A stretch of DNA of 5,669 bases from CAUZIZ01 sp963579905 (GCA_963579905.1 CAUZIZ010000249.1:1-5669); one strand, 5' to 3'. Positions 1-5,645 are shown, numbered from the stretch's first letter. Made by a program: numbers and translations. The notes: a model not told the origin generated them from the sequence alone.

Positions 1-19
1 CGGGGGCGAATAAGGAAGC

Positions 20-53
20 GGATCAAGAAGGAGCCCCAAACTCCTCTTGATCC
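20..53. repeat. Imperfect hairpin-forming inverted repeat
   Basis: GGATCAAG (20-27) pairs with CTTGATCC (46-53), and AGGAG (29-33) pairs with CTCCT (41-45). A28 is a single bulge and the loop is CCCCAAA. This gives 13 base pairs. No T-run follows on either strand, so it is not a classical intrinsic terminator. It lies just outside the IS-end-like repeats at 101-155, so it could be the transcription stop or an internal palindrome of a mobile element lying to the left. That placement is inference. Confidence 0.5.
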
Positions 54-100
54 TGACATCTATTGATTATGAATTAGGGAAAACGACTTTAAACCCGGGG

Positions 101-155
101 CGGGTCACTTTTACTTGATCACGCCGGGTCACTTTTACCTTGTCATTACGACAAG
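101..155. mobile_element. Putative IS terminal region with two 14-bp direct repeats (IS21-like)
   Basis: CGGGTCACTTTTAC occurs perfectly at 101-114 and again at 125-138, a period of 24 bases. Each copy is followed by a TTG(A)TCA-like tail. Right after it, CTTGTC (139-144) and GACAAG (150-155) form an inverted repeat around ATTAC. Multiple short direct repeats at the ends are typical of IS21-family elements, whose transposase binds them, and this GGGTCACTTTTAC style is reminiscent of such ends. No transposase gene is visible, so if this is an IS end the body lies to the left of the window, or it is a solo remnant. The family assignment is from memory of the pattern and is tentative. Confidence 0.4.
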
Positions 156-193
156 CGATGAGAAATGCGGGATAGGGTCGAGTCCTGCCTACA

Positions 194-230
194 AGAGTCA
201 TGTTGACTCTCACATGCGGCCTGCTACACT
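194..230 (+). promoter_or_regulatory. Promoter with palindromic operator-like site over the -35
   Basis: TTGACT (203-208) is a 5/6 match to the sigma-70 -35 box. TACACT (225-230) is a 4/6 match to the -10, with a 16-base spacer. AGAGTCA (194-200), TGT and TGACTCT (204-210) form a perfect 7-bp-arm palindrome covering the -35, a suitable place for a repressor or activator dimer. The predicted transcription start falls at or beside the GTG at 237, so the transcript may be leaderless. The boxes are seen directly; their function is inferred. Confidence 0.4.
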
Positions 231-236
231 GCCTCG

Positions 237-1058
237 GTGATTTTCATTCTGGCCGCACTCTTCTGTGTCGTCCTATCTTTCGACGTTGCGGCCCAGCGGC
301 GTCCCCTCGTGACCCAGACTGCGGAAACCGTCCCTGAGGGTCACGCCCTGTTCGAATTCGGGGTCGAGTTTCTCCAGGATTCAATGTTCCGGCTCTCTGG
401 ATTGAAAGGAGATCAGACTCGAGTCGGAGTCTACGGCCTAAGGATCGGCGCTGGGAAGAAGATCGAGGTGCAGATGCTCGGCTCCTTCCAGGAGTTATTT
501 AACATCGAAGAGCGCTTCCCCGGACCTCATTCTTCTATCCTCGACTTCTCTGGAAACTCCACCAGCGCCTGGGGTGATCTCACGATGGGCACCAAGCTCC
601 GCATACTGGATGAGCGTCCTGGAGCCCCGGCATTTGCGACCCAATTTGCCGTCCAACTCCCGAACACCTCCAATGAAAGTGGGTTGGGAAATGATGAAAC
701 TAACTTCTTCTCCAGCCTGATCGTCGAGAAAAGCTTGGGAAAGTTGCGTCTCATAACTAATTTCGGTTTATCCCTCTTGGGAGACCCCGTAGACGCGGCG
801 GCGCAAGACGATCTCTTCTCCTACGGTTTTGGACTGATCTACTCGGTCAACCCTCAGGTCAGAGTCATCGCCGACACCTATGGGAGACTCGGTCCCGGCG
901 GCATTGGGACGGAAGAACAATCACGTCTACGTCTGGGGGCCCAGATTCAGGGGGGAGGACTCTATTGGGACGTCGGAGCGCTGGTGGGGTTCCGAGACAC
1001 GGATCCGTCCTACGGGCTGATCATCGGAATCTCCAAGCAGTTCCGAATGCCCTTCTGA
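237..1058 (+). CDS. Predicted outer-membrane beta-barrel protein (273 aa)
   Basis: The exact function is not recognised. The first 20 residues form a signal-peptide-like hydrophobic stretch (IFILAALFCVVLSF) ending in DVAAQ, with likely cleavage near AA/Q. The mature part alternates polar and hydrophobic residues in strand-sized blocks, with WGDLTMGTK at 112-120, a PNTSNESG turn region at 142-149, and a final strand YGLIIGISKQF at 259-269 shortly before the C-terminal Phe273. A terminal aromatic residue is the usual signature of barrels inserted by the BAM machinery. The layout resembles the MetA-pathway (phenol degradation) type of outer-membrane transporter family, but no substrate can be inferred. 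The start is GTG; an in-frame stop at 204-206 and the absence of other start codons leave little choice. No Shine-Dalgarno is visible, and the n-region has no Lys or Arg, which is odd for a signal peptide. The gene is convergent with nrdJ. Confidence 0.75.
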   Translation: MIFILAALFCVVLSFDVAAQRRPLVTQTAETVPEGHALFEFGVEFLQDSMFRLSGLKGDQTRVGVYGLRIGAGKKIEVQMLGSFQELFNIEERFPGPHSSILDFSGNSTSAWGDLTMGTKLRILDERPGAPAFATQFAVQLPNTSNESGLGNDETNFFSSLIVEKSLGKLRLITNFGLSLLGDPVDAAAQDDLFSYGFGLIYSVNPQVRVIADTYGRLGPGGIGTEEQSRLRLGAQIQGGGLYWDVGALVGFRDTDPSYGLIIGISKQFRMPF

Positions 1059-1072
1059 CCACTGACCTGTTG

Positions 1073-1128
1073 TTGAAGTTCCAGCTTAGCCCCGCCCCCG
1101 GCTGCGCCGGATCGTACAGGAAAGAAAC
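1073..1128. repeat. Intergenic structured repeat, copy 1
   Basis: The copy starts with TTGAAGTTCCAGCTTAG (1073-1089), 14 bases after the stop of the outer-membrane protein gene. A perfect 5-bp hairpin CCGGC-TGC-GCCGG (1098-1110) begins 25 bases in, and AAAGAAAC (1121-1128) starts 11 bases after the hairpin ends. Copy 2 at 1305 has the same three parts at the same spacings. Confidence 0.5.
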
Positions 1129-1142
1129 ATCAACATCCCATA

Positions 1143-1222
1143 GTGGCACGGTCATCCCTGCCCGTGATGACCGATCCGTCGAGCCAAGGGCTCGACAATC
1201 ACGGCCTGGAAGGCCGTGCCAC
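1143..1222. repeat. REP-like element with three consecutive hairpins and terminal inverted repeats
   Basis: The ends GTGGCACGG (1143-1151) and CCGTGCCAC (1214-1222) are perfect 9-bp inverted repeats. Between and overlapping them lie three perfect stems: GGTCATC/GATGACC (1150-1156 with 1166-1172), GTCGAGCC/GGCTCGAC around AAG (1178-1185 with 1189-1196), and CACGGCCT/AGGCCGTG around GGA (1200-1207 with 1211-1218). Such compact GC-rich palindrome clusters between genes are typical of REP or MITE-type repeats, which are often moved by RAYT (TnpA-REP) transposases. Copy number in the genome cannot be seen here. It might alternatively act as a bidirectional stop or mRNA 3'-end stabiliser. Confidence 0.65.
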
Positions 1223-1304
1223 GGTTTTCAGAAAAATGCTTGGAAAAAGTCCTATCCAATGCTAAATCATTGGGTTACAGTATTTTATTCGTCCAAATCA
1301 GCAG

Positions 1305-1361
1305 ATGAAGTTGCAGGTCAGTCGTCCCCCCAGGAAGCCCTGGCCCATTCAAGAAAGAAAC
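1305..1361. repeat. Intergenic structured repeat, copy 2
   Basis: ATGAAGTTGCAGGTCAG (1305-1321) is followed at offset 25 by a perfect 5-bp stem CCAGG-AAGC-CCTGG (1330-1343), and then, 11 bases after the stem ends, by AAAGAAAC (1354-1361). The stem bases differ from copy 1 but pairing is kept. It starts 232 bases after copy 1. Confidence 0.5.
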
Positions 1362-1399
1362 TTCCGGCTACTGGGGATTTGTGCTGTTGTCCGGCTCTC

Positions 1400-1506
1400 T
1401 CCTCGGAACCTGGGCTCATTTTGCTAACGGCTCAAGTCGTTCGCGGCTCTGTCGGACTTGGCTTCCTAACGCTGGTAGTTCACCCGTTGGCGGCACCTTC
1501 GGAGGA
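1400..1506. repeat. Nested imperfect inverted repeats, possible structured element
   Basis: Three pairs of arms nest inside one another: TCCTCGGAA (1400-1408) with TTCGGAGGA (1498-1506), 8 of 9 pairing; GCTAACGG (1423-1430) with CCGTTGGC (1484-1491), 7 pairs plus one G-T; and CAAGTC (1433-1438) with GACTTG (1455-1460), perfect. No known RNA family is recognised. The order suggests a folded element of about 107 bases, but the asymmetric inner spacing makes chance pairing possible. Confidence 0.25.
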
Positions 1507-1542
1507 CAGGAGACGTGCGGCGTTCAGACATGCGACGAATTC

Positions 1543-1569
1543 TTGAAGTTTCAGGTTAGATCGACCCCC
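1543..1569. repeat. Intergenic repeat, copy 3 (motif only)
   Basis: TTGAAGTTTCAGGTTAG (1543-1559) matches copy 1 at 15 of 17 bases and copy 2 at 14 of 17. It is followed by ATCGACCCCC, similar to the TCGTCCCCCC after copy 2. It begins 238 bases after copy 2 and ends just before the nrdJ stop codon, so any hairpin part would fall inside nrdJ. The AAAGAAAC part is not seen. Confidence 0.45.
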
Positions 1570-1574
1570 AAGAA

Positions 1575-4292
1575 TCAGCTGCAGCCCGAAGTACTGCCAC
1601 ATACGGTGCAGACGTAACAGTTCCCATTCCGCTGCATCAGGTTTCCGCATCCCATACAGGTAGGATAGTCGCCACGGACATCGACTTTGAAAGACTCGGC
1701 CACTGGAGCACCGCTGGGCTCATCATCATCGTCGGGGTAGTCAGGAAAACTGACCTGCACTCCATTCTGGACACTGCCGTTGGGCTCGACGTGGTGGATG
1801 CCCAACCCCTCCTGAGTCTCGGCGCTGAGAAACTTGGTAGCCAGGTGGCGCACCACGTAATCGGGTATCGAAGTAGCAAAGGGAATCTGAGGATTATCCG
1901 TGTAGCCAGCAGGCTCGAAACTCATATGGGAAAAGATGCGGACGTAGTCCTCGAGCGGCACACCGCGCTGAATACCCATGGAGAGAGCAATCGCCCAGGC
2001 CATAGCCATTCCCTGAAGTGTCGAACCTTGCTTGGCGAAGTTTACGAAGATCTCCCCCAACTGATCGTCGTCCGGATACAGTCCCATTGTGAGGAAGCCC
2101 TTGAACCCCCTGATCCTGAACTCATGCTGCAAGGCGGGGTGGTCCTTGGGCATGTTGCGGCGAGGAGTTACTGCCACCTGAGGGGTCGCTTCCCCTGAGG
2201 AGAGGGGCTGGACCAGCTTGCAGCCATCACGATAGACCGAGATCGACTTCAGGCCGTTCTTCCAGCCCTCGATGTAGGCATCCATGATTTCACTGGCAGT
2301 TGCCGAAGACGGCAGATTGATCGTTTTAGAAATCGCACCCGACAGAAAGGGCTGAACAGCTCCGCACATCTTGATGTGTCCAAGGTAGGGGATGAAGCGA
2401 ACTCCATTGGCTGGGTGGTCCGCACAGTCAAAGACTGGAAGGTGCTCATCCTTCAGATGAGGCGCACCCTCGACCGTCTCCCGCTTGTCCAGATAGACGA
2501 GCATGTCCTTCACCTCATCCTCTTCATAGCCCAGCTTCTTCAGAGCGCGAGGAACGGTATGGTTGACGATCTTTAGCGTCCCTCCACCAACCAGTTTCTT
2601 GATCTTGACCAGGGAGAAATCAGGTTCTATGCCGGTGGTATCGCAGTCCATCATGAACGCGATCGTCCCAGTTGGGGCCAGCAGCGTCACCTGGGCATTA
2701 CGATAACCGTCTTGGGAACCCTTGCGGATGGCCTCGTCCCAGACCTCCATGGCGCCGTGCAGAAGATCCATGGGAACCATGGCAGAATCGATCTTCGAGA
2801 GGGACTCGCGATGCTTGTGAATCACGCCCATCATCGGTATCCGATTCTCCTCGAATCCGGCAAAGGGGCCCATGTTTTCGGCGATCTCCGCGCTGGTGAG
2901 GTACGCTTGACCGGTCATCAGCGCAGTGATAGAAGCCGCCAGATTCCGAGCTCGATCACCGTCATAGGGAAGCCCCTGAGCCATCAAGAAGGCTCCAAGG
3001 TTTGCGTAGCCCAGTCCCAAAGTGCGGTAGTTGTGACTGACTTTTTCAATTTCCTCGGTCGGGTAGCTCGAGTTGTCGACAATGATCTCCTGGGCCAGGA
3101 TCAGGGTCGCCACGGCATGTTTGAAGGATGCCTGGTCGAACTGGCCATCCTCATTCAGAAATTTGATCAAGTTGAGGGAGGAGAGATTGCAAGCTGAATT
3201 ATCCAGGAAGACATATTCCGAGCACGGATTACAGCCATCTATGGGCCCGCTGTTGGGGCAGGTATGCCAGTTGTTCAGGGTAGTCCAAAACTGCACCCCC
3301 GGATCCCCACACTCCCAGGCTGCATCAGCGATCGCACTCATGAGGTCCTTTGCCTTGTAGGTTTTGACCTCCTCTCCATCGGTGACTCTGCGAGTTCGCC
3401 ATTCGCCATCACTGAGGACACTCTTCATGAATTCGTCGGTAACACTCACGCTGTTATTTGCATTCTGGAACTGGACGGTGCGATAGGCCTCGCCGTCAAT
3501 GGAGTCGTCGTAGCCCAACTCGATGAGCTGCCGTGCCTTCTTTTCTTCTTTGGCCTTACACCAGATAAACTCTTCAATGTCTGGATGGTCCGCGTTTAGG
3601 ATAACCATCTTGGCGGCCCGACGCGTGGCTCCACCAGATTTGATCGCACCGGCAAAGCTGTCATAGCCCCTCATGAAGGATACGGGACCGGAGGCAAATC
3701 CGCCTGTTGCCAGTGGCTCGGAGGAGGCACGAATCTTCGAAAGGTTGACACCAGAACCGGATCCACCCTTGAAGATAATCGCCTCAGTCCTAGCCAGGCG
3801 CATGATGTGCTCCATTGAATCGTCGACGCTGTTGATGAAGCACGCAGAGCACTGAGGCCTTTCCTTGATGCCGACATTGAATTGAACGGGGGAGTTGAAA
3901 GCCGCCATCTGGTTCACGAGAAGATGGGACAACTCATGATTGAAGATCTCCGCATCCTGGGGCGTAGCGAAGTAGTGCATCTTCTCACCCCAGTCGCTCA
4001 GGGTATTGACAATCCTTCCAACCAGCTGCTTGACACTGTACTCCCGGCTCGGATTCCCGATATGGCCACGAAAGTACTTGCTAGCAACGATATCAGTGGC
4101 GCGCTGAGACCAGAACTTCGGAAACTCGAGTCCCTCTTGACTGAAACTTACCTTTCCGGTTTTCCAATCGGTGATCTTCGCACTTCGAGTTTCCCACTCC
4201 ACCTGGTCGAAAGGGTGTACTCCGGACTTCGTAAAAAATCTCTCCAATTTCAGACCCGACTTTACGCCTTCCTTCTTCGCCACGTTCTTCAT
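1575..4292 (-). CDS. nrdJ: Adenosylcobalamin-dependent (class II) ribonucleoside-diphosphate reductase
   Basis: NrdJ reduces ribonucleotides to deoxyribonucleotides in the cytoplasm, using adenosylcobalamin to form a thiyl radical, so it works with or without oxygen. The 905-residue length fits the long bacterial NrdJ form. The N-terminal part (about 15-150) carries FWSQRATDIVASKYFRG (60-76) and AFNSPVQFNVG (131-141). By comparison with the Thermotoga enzyme, C357 in NPCSE (355-359) is the radical cysteine with N355 and E359 as partners, and C151 with C368 is the redox pair; the 11-residue gap from C357 to C368 matches that enzyme. LLAPTGTIA (537-545) is the conserved active-site loop. A TSCPD-type domain spans about 720-820. 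The tail has C879, C882, C892, C895, C898 and C904, a zinc-ribbon-like and disulfide-shuttling end. No N-terminal ATP-cone is evident. The ATG is preceded by AAGGGGAG at 4298-4305. No NrdR box or cobalamin riboswitch was found upstream. Confidence 0.98.
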   Translation of the reverse strand: MKNVAKKEGVKSGLKLERFFTKSGVHPFDQVEWETRSAKITDWKTGKVSFSQEGLEFPKFWSQRATDIVASKYFRGHIGNPSREYSVKQLVGRIVNTLSDWGEKMHYFATPQDAEIFNHELSHLLVNQMAAFNSPVQFNVGIKERPQCSACFINSVDDSMEHIMRLARTEAIIFKGGSGSGVNLSKIRASSEPLATGGFASGPVSFMRGYDSFAGAIKSGGATRRAAKMVILNADHPDIEEFIWCKAKEEKKARQLIELGYDDSIDGEAYRTVQFQNANNSVSVTDEFMKSVLSDGEWRTRRVTDGEEVKTYKAKDLMSAIADAAWECGDPGVQFWTTLNNWHTCPNSGPIDGCNPCSEYVFLDNSACNLSSLNLIKFLNEDGQFDQASFKHAVATLILAQEIIVDNSSYPTEEIEKVSHNYRTLGLGYANLGAFLMAQGLPYDGDRARNLAASITALMTGQAYLTSAEIAENMGPFAGFEENRIPMMGVIHKHRESLSKIDSAMVPMDLLHGAMEVWDEAIRKGSQDGYRNAQVTLLAPTGTIAFMMDCDTTGIEPDFSLVKIKKLVGGGTLKIVNHTVPRALKKLGYEEDEVKDMLVYLDKRETVEGAPHLKDEHLPVFDCADHPANGVRFIPYLGHIKMCGAVQPFLSGAISKTINLPSSATASEIMDAYIEGWKNGLKSISVYRDGCKLVQPLSSGEATPQVAVTPRRNMPKDHPALQHEFRIRGFKGFLTMGLYPDDDQLGEIFVNFAKQGSTLQGMAMAWAIALSMGIQRGVPLEDYVRIFSHMSFEPAGYTDNPQIPFATSIPDYVVRHLATKFLSAETQEGLGIHHVEPNGSVQNGVQVSFPDYPDDDDEPSGAPVAESFKVDVRGDYPTCMGCGNLMQRNGNCYVCTVCGSTSGCS

Positions 4293-4297
4293 GCATT

Positions 4298-4305
4298 CTC
4301 CCCTT
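4298..4305 (-). promoter_or_regulatory. Ribosome binding site of nrdJ
   Basis: On the minus strand AAGGGGAG lies five bases before the ATG at 4292. It decides between that ATG and another ATG four bases upstream (4296) in a different frame that leads only to a 67-codon frame. It contrasts with the outer-membrane protein gene and yggS, which show no such site. Confidence 0.75.
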
Positions 4306-4405
4306 CGAATTTTTGGATTGTGGGCACGAATACTAGCAGGCCCCTCTGATAAAAATCTTGGCCAGAAACCATCCCATCCTGCGCCACTGAAAGCAGCGCG
4401 GCGAT

Positions 4406-4702
4406 CTAATAATGGGACGCCAATGACTGGCTCAGTTCAAGCCGACTCAGACCTTTCACTCCGATCGTCTTCTCCCTGGATCGGTCACCTCTGGCAACCA
4501 CCAACTGACGAAGAGTTCAGTGCAGGGTCTCGGCAAGAAACTCCAGAAGTGCATGGTTCGCCCGTAAGTCCTGAGCCGGAGCAGCGACCTTGATTTTCAG
4601 CGACCCATTCCAGAGACCGACGATCTCGCTGCTCCGAGCACTTGGCTGAACATGGACTCTAAAACACACGAGTCCTCGCTTTTCATGAATCTTCAGCGTC
4701 AT
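4406..4702 (-). pseudogene. yggU: YggU/DUF167 family protein interrupted by an in-frame TGA
   Basis: DUF167 proteins are small (about 95-100 residues), conserved and of unknown biochemical role. Here the frame from the ATG at 4702 gives 61 residues with the family core: VHVQPSARSSEIVG (16-29), LKIKVAAPAQDLRANHALLEFLA (35-57, with the conserved AN), then a TGA at 4517-4519 (codon 62). Read past the TGA in the same frame, the next 36 codons continue the family without any indel: QLVVARGDRSREK (66-78) corresponds to the usual VxxVxGxxSRxK segment and KGLS (83-86) to the family's end, stopping at TAG 4406-4408. The full length would be 98 codons, the normal size. So a single base change, a sequencing error or stop-codon readthrough is likelier than a naturally short protein. 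The ATG overlaps the yggS stop as ATGA, so translation is probably coupled. yggT, often found between yggS and yggU, is absent. Confidence 0.85.
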
Positions 4703-5394
4703 ACCACAGGCGCACGCGGCCCGAAAATTGCCGATCCGATTCGCAGCAGCGTTGATCCTTCTTCGATGGCCACGGAATAGTCATGGCTCATGCCCATCGA
4801 GAGCCGGGTCAGCGGTCTAGCCCGACCTCCATTAACATCGGTCATCAATGCGGCCATCTCCTTGAAGTAGGGGCGAGAGCCTTCCGGATCCTTCTGCTGG
4901 GGCGGAATCGCCATAAGTCCCAACAAGCCGAGACTGGGTTGATGGTCGACCAATGTCACCAACTCCATGACTGCGCCGGGCTCGATCCCGTGCTTTTGAT
5001 CTTCCTTTCCGACATTGACCTGAATATAGACAGCGACCTTCTTCCCCAGCTCTTCAGCACAACGAGCAACCTTCAGCACGAGCTGTTCTCGATCCAGGGT
5101 GTGGATGACATCGAAGAGCTCGACCGCCTTCCGTACCTTGTTGAGCTGAAGATTCCCAATCAGGTGCCACTGGATCTGCCTCGTCCCGAGTGCTGGAATC
5201 TTCAGCCTCGCCTCCTGCACCTTGTTCTCCCCAAAGGACGTCTGTCCGACTCGATATGCCTGCTCGACGGCATCGGCTGGAAAGGTCTTCGAGACAGCCA
5301 GCAGATCGATCGATTCCGGACGACGTCCGCAGGAACGAGCAATTGAATCGATGCGATTCCGCAGACACCCTAGGTTGGAGGCGATATCTAGCAC
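4699..5394 (-). CDS. yggS: YggS/PROSC family pyridoxal phosphate homeostasis protein
   Basis: YggS binds pyridoxal 5'-phosphate (PLP) without known catalysis and keeps free PLP and amino/keto acid pools in balance in the cytoplasm. The 231-residue length is normal for the single-domain, alanine-racemase-like barrel. K36 in LLAVSKTFP (31-39) is the PLP-linking lysine. Other family marks are SFGENKVQEA (53-62), WHLIGNLQLNKVRK (76-89; the family usually has GHLQxNK), VNVGKEDQKHGI (126-137), GLMAIPP (159-165) and LSMGMSHDYSVAIEEGSTLLRIGSAIFG (198-225), whose last part binds the phosphate. The GTG start is fixed by an in-frame stop at 5416-5418 and by fit to the family's N-terminus. It has no Shine-Dalgarno; TATACT lies six bases before it. 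It is the first gene of the yggS-yggU-(nrdJ) series. Confidence 0.97.
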   Translation of the reverse strand: MLDIASNLGCLRNRIDSIARSCGRRPESIDLLAVSKTFPADAVEQAYRVGQTSFGENKVQEARLKIPALGTRQIQWHLIGNLQLNKVRKAVELFDVIHTLDREQLVLKVARCAEELGKKVAVYIQVNVGKEDQKHGIEPGAVMELVTLVDHQPSLGLLGLMAIPPQQKDPEGSRPYFKEMAALMTDVNGGRARPLTRLSMGMSHDYSVAIEEGSTLLRIGSAIFGPRAPVV

Positions 5395-5400
5395 AAAGCC

Positions 5401-5406
5401 AGTATA
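5401..5406 (-). promoter_or_regulatory. Candidate -10 box of the yggS promoter
   Basis: On the minus strand TATACT (5406 to 5401) matches the -10 consensus at 5 of 6 bases and is followed by exactly six bases before the GTG start. Transcription would therefore begin at or next to the start codon. No good -35 is found 16-18 bases upstream. A second AT-rich box, TATATT (5428 to 5423), could be an alternative -10 giving a short leader. Confidence 0.35.
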
Positions 5407-5442
5407 CCCAAAAGCTCATGCTAATATACCAGTGTGTGCGAG

Positions 5443-5480
5443 CGGATCCTCCAGCCCGGATCCTCCAGCCCGGATCCTTC
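5443..5480. repeat. 14-bp tandem repeat, about 2.7 copies
   Basis: CGGATCCTCCAGCC occurs perfectly at 5443-5456 and 5457-5470, and a third partial copy CGGATCCTTC follows at 5471-5480. It lies about 40 bases upstream of the yggS -10 box. The unit contains GGATCC, a short palindrome. It may be a polymerase-slippage repeat or a cluster of binding sites; the sequence does not decide. Confidence 0.7.
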
Positions 5481-5542
5481 CGGTGTGGAGGCCCCGGTTT
5501 CGCTCTGGTTAAGTACACCGTTTCAGAAATACGGTAACGTTT

Positions 5543-5645
5543 GCAGATGGGGCTTGCGAGGCGAGATCAAGGCAGGAGGAGGAAGACGATGCCTGGACAT
5601 CTTCGACGACGACCAACGCAGAGATCGTCCGCAACCCCCATCTGC
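5543..5645. repeat. Long inverted repeat with 16-bp arms
   Basis: GCAGATGGGGCTTGCG (5543-5558) and CGCAACCCCCATCTGC (5630-5645) are inverted copies with 15 of 16 bases pairing. A further stem, GACGAT (5585-5590) with ATCGTC (5624-5629), lies directly inside the right arm. The enclosed sequence is visibly more GC-rich than the yggS region. This could be the ends of a 103-base MITE-like element or a palindrome within a larger mobile element continuing right. No transposase is visible. Confidence 0.5.

Larger units (their letters stand above)
1059..1574. other. Convergent intergenic region rich in repeats and hairpins, no gene
   Basis: This stretch separates the 3' ends of the outer-membrane protein gene and nrdJ. 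Open frames that cross it begin inside a real gene or have no protein-like composition, so I see no coding sequence. It contains three spaced copies of a TTGAAGTTNCAGGTTAG-like motif, a REP-like triple hairpin and a nested inverted repeat, each listed separately. No hairpin followed by a T-run is seen on either strand, so the transcription stop for the two convergent genes is not evident. The structured repeats may serve that role, which is inference. Confidence 0.6.

Noticed and set aside
1423..1491. TAAC and GTT core-like arms suggesting an integron attC site
   Set aside because: The outer core bases do not fit RYYYAAC/GTTRRRY, the spacing between outer and inner arms is very unequal, and there is no cassette gene or integrase.
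965..1546. 193-codon forward frame overlapping the outer-membrane protein gene and the intergenic region
   Set aside because: It starts inside a real gene in another frame, crosses the hairpin repeats and has low-complexity, non-protein-like composition; no family features.
1381..1617. 78-codon forward frame running into the nrdJ 3' end
   Set aside because: It has no family features and overlaps antisense with the conserved nrdJ cysteine tail.
3882..4349. 155-codon forward frame opposite the nrdJ 5' end
   Set aside because: It is antisense to the strongly conserved nrdJ N-terminus and has no recognisable domain or ribosome site.
4383..4389. GCCACTG, resembling the B12 box of a cobalamin riboswitch, upstream of the B12-dependent nrdJ
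   Set aside because: It is on the plus strand while nrdJ is transcribed from the minus strand, and no other riboswitch parts surround it.
4293..4405. Search for NrdR boxes upstream of nrdJ
   Set aside because: No sequence close to the ACACWAWATWTWGTGT consensus is present.
4483..4519. Possible SECIS hairpin after the yggU TGA
   Set aside because: Only a weak stem with two wobble pairs is present, the site is not a cysteine position in the family, and DUF167 selenoproteins are not known to me.
5054..5518. 154-codon minus-strand frame overlapping yggS
   Set aside because: yggS is unmistakable in the other frame; this one is a shadow reading through the tandem repeat.
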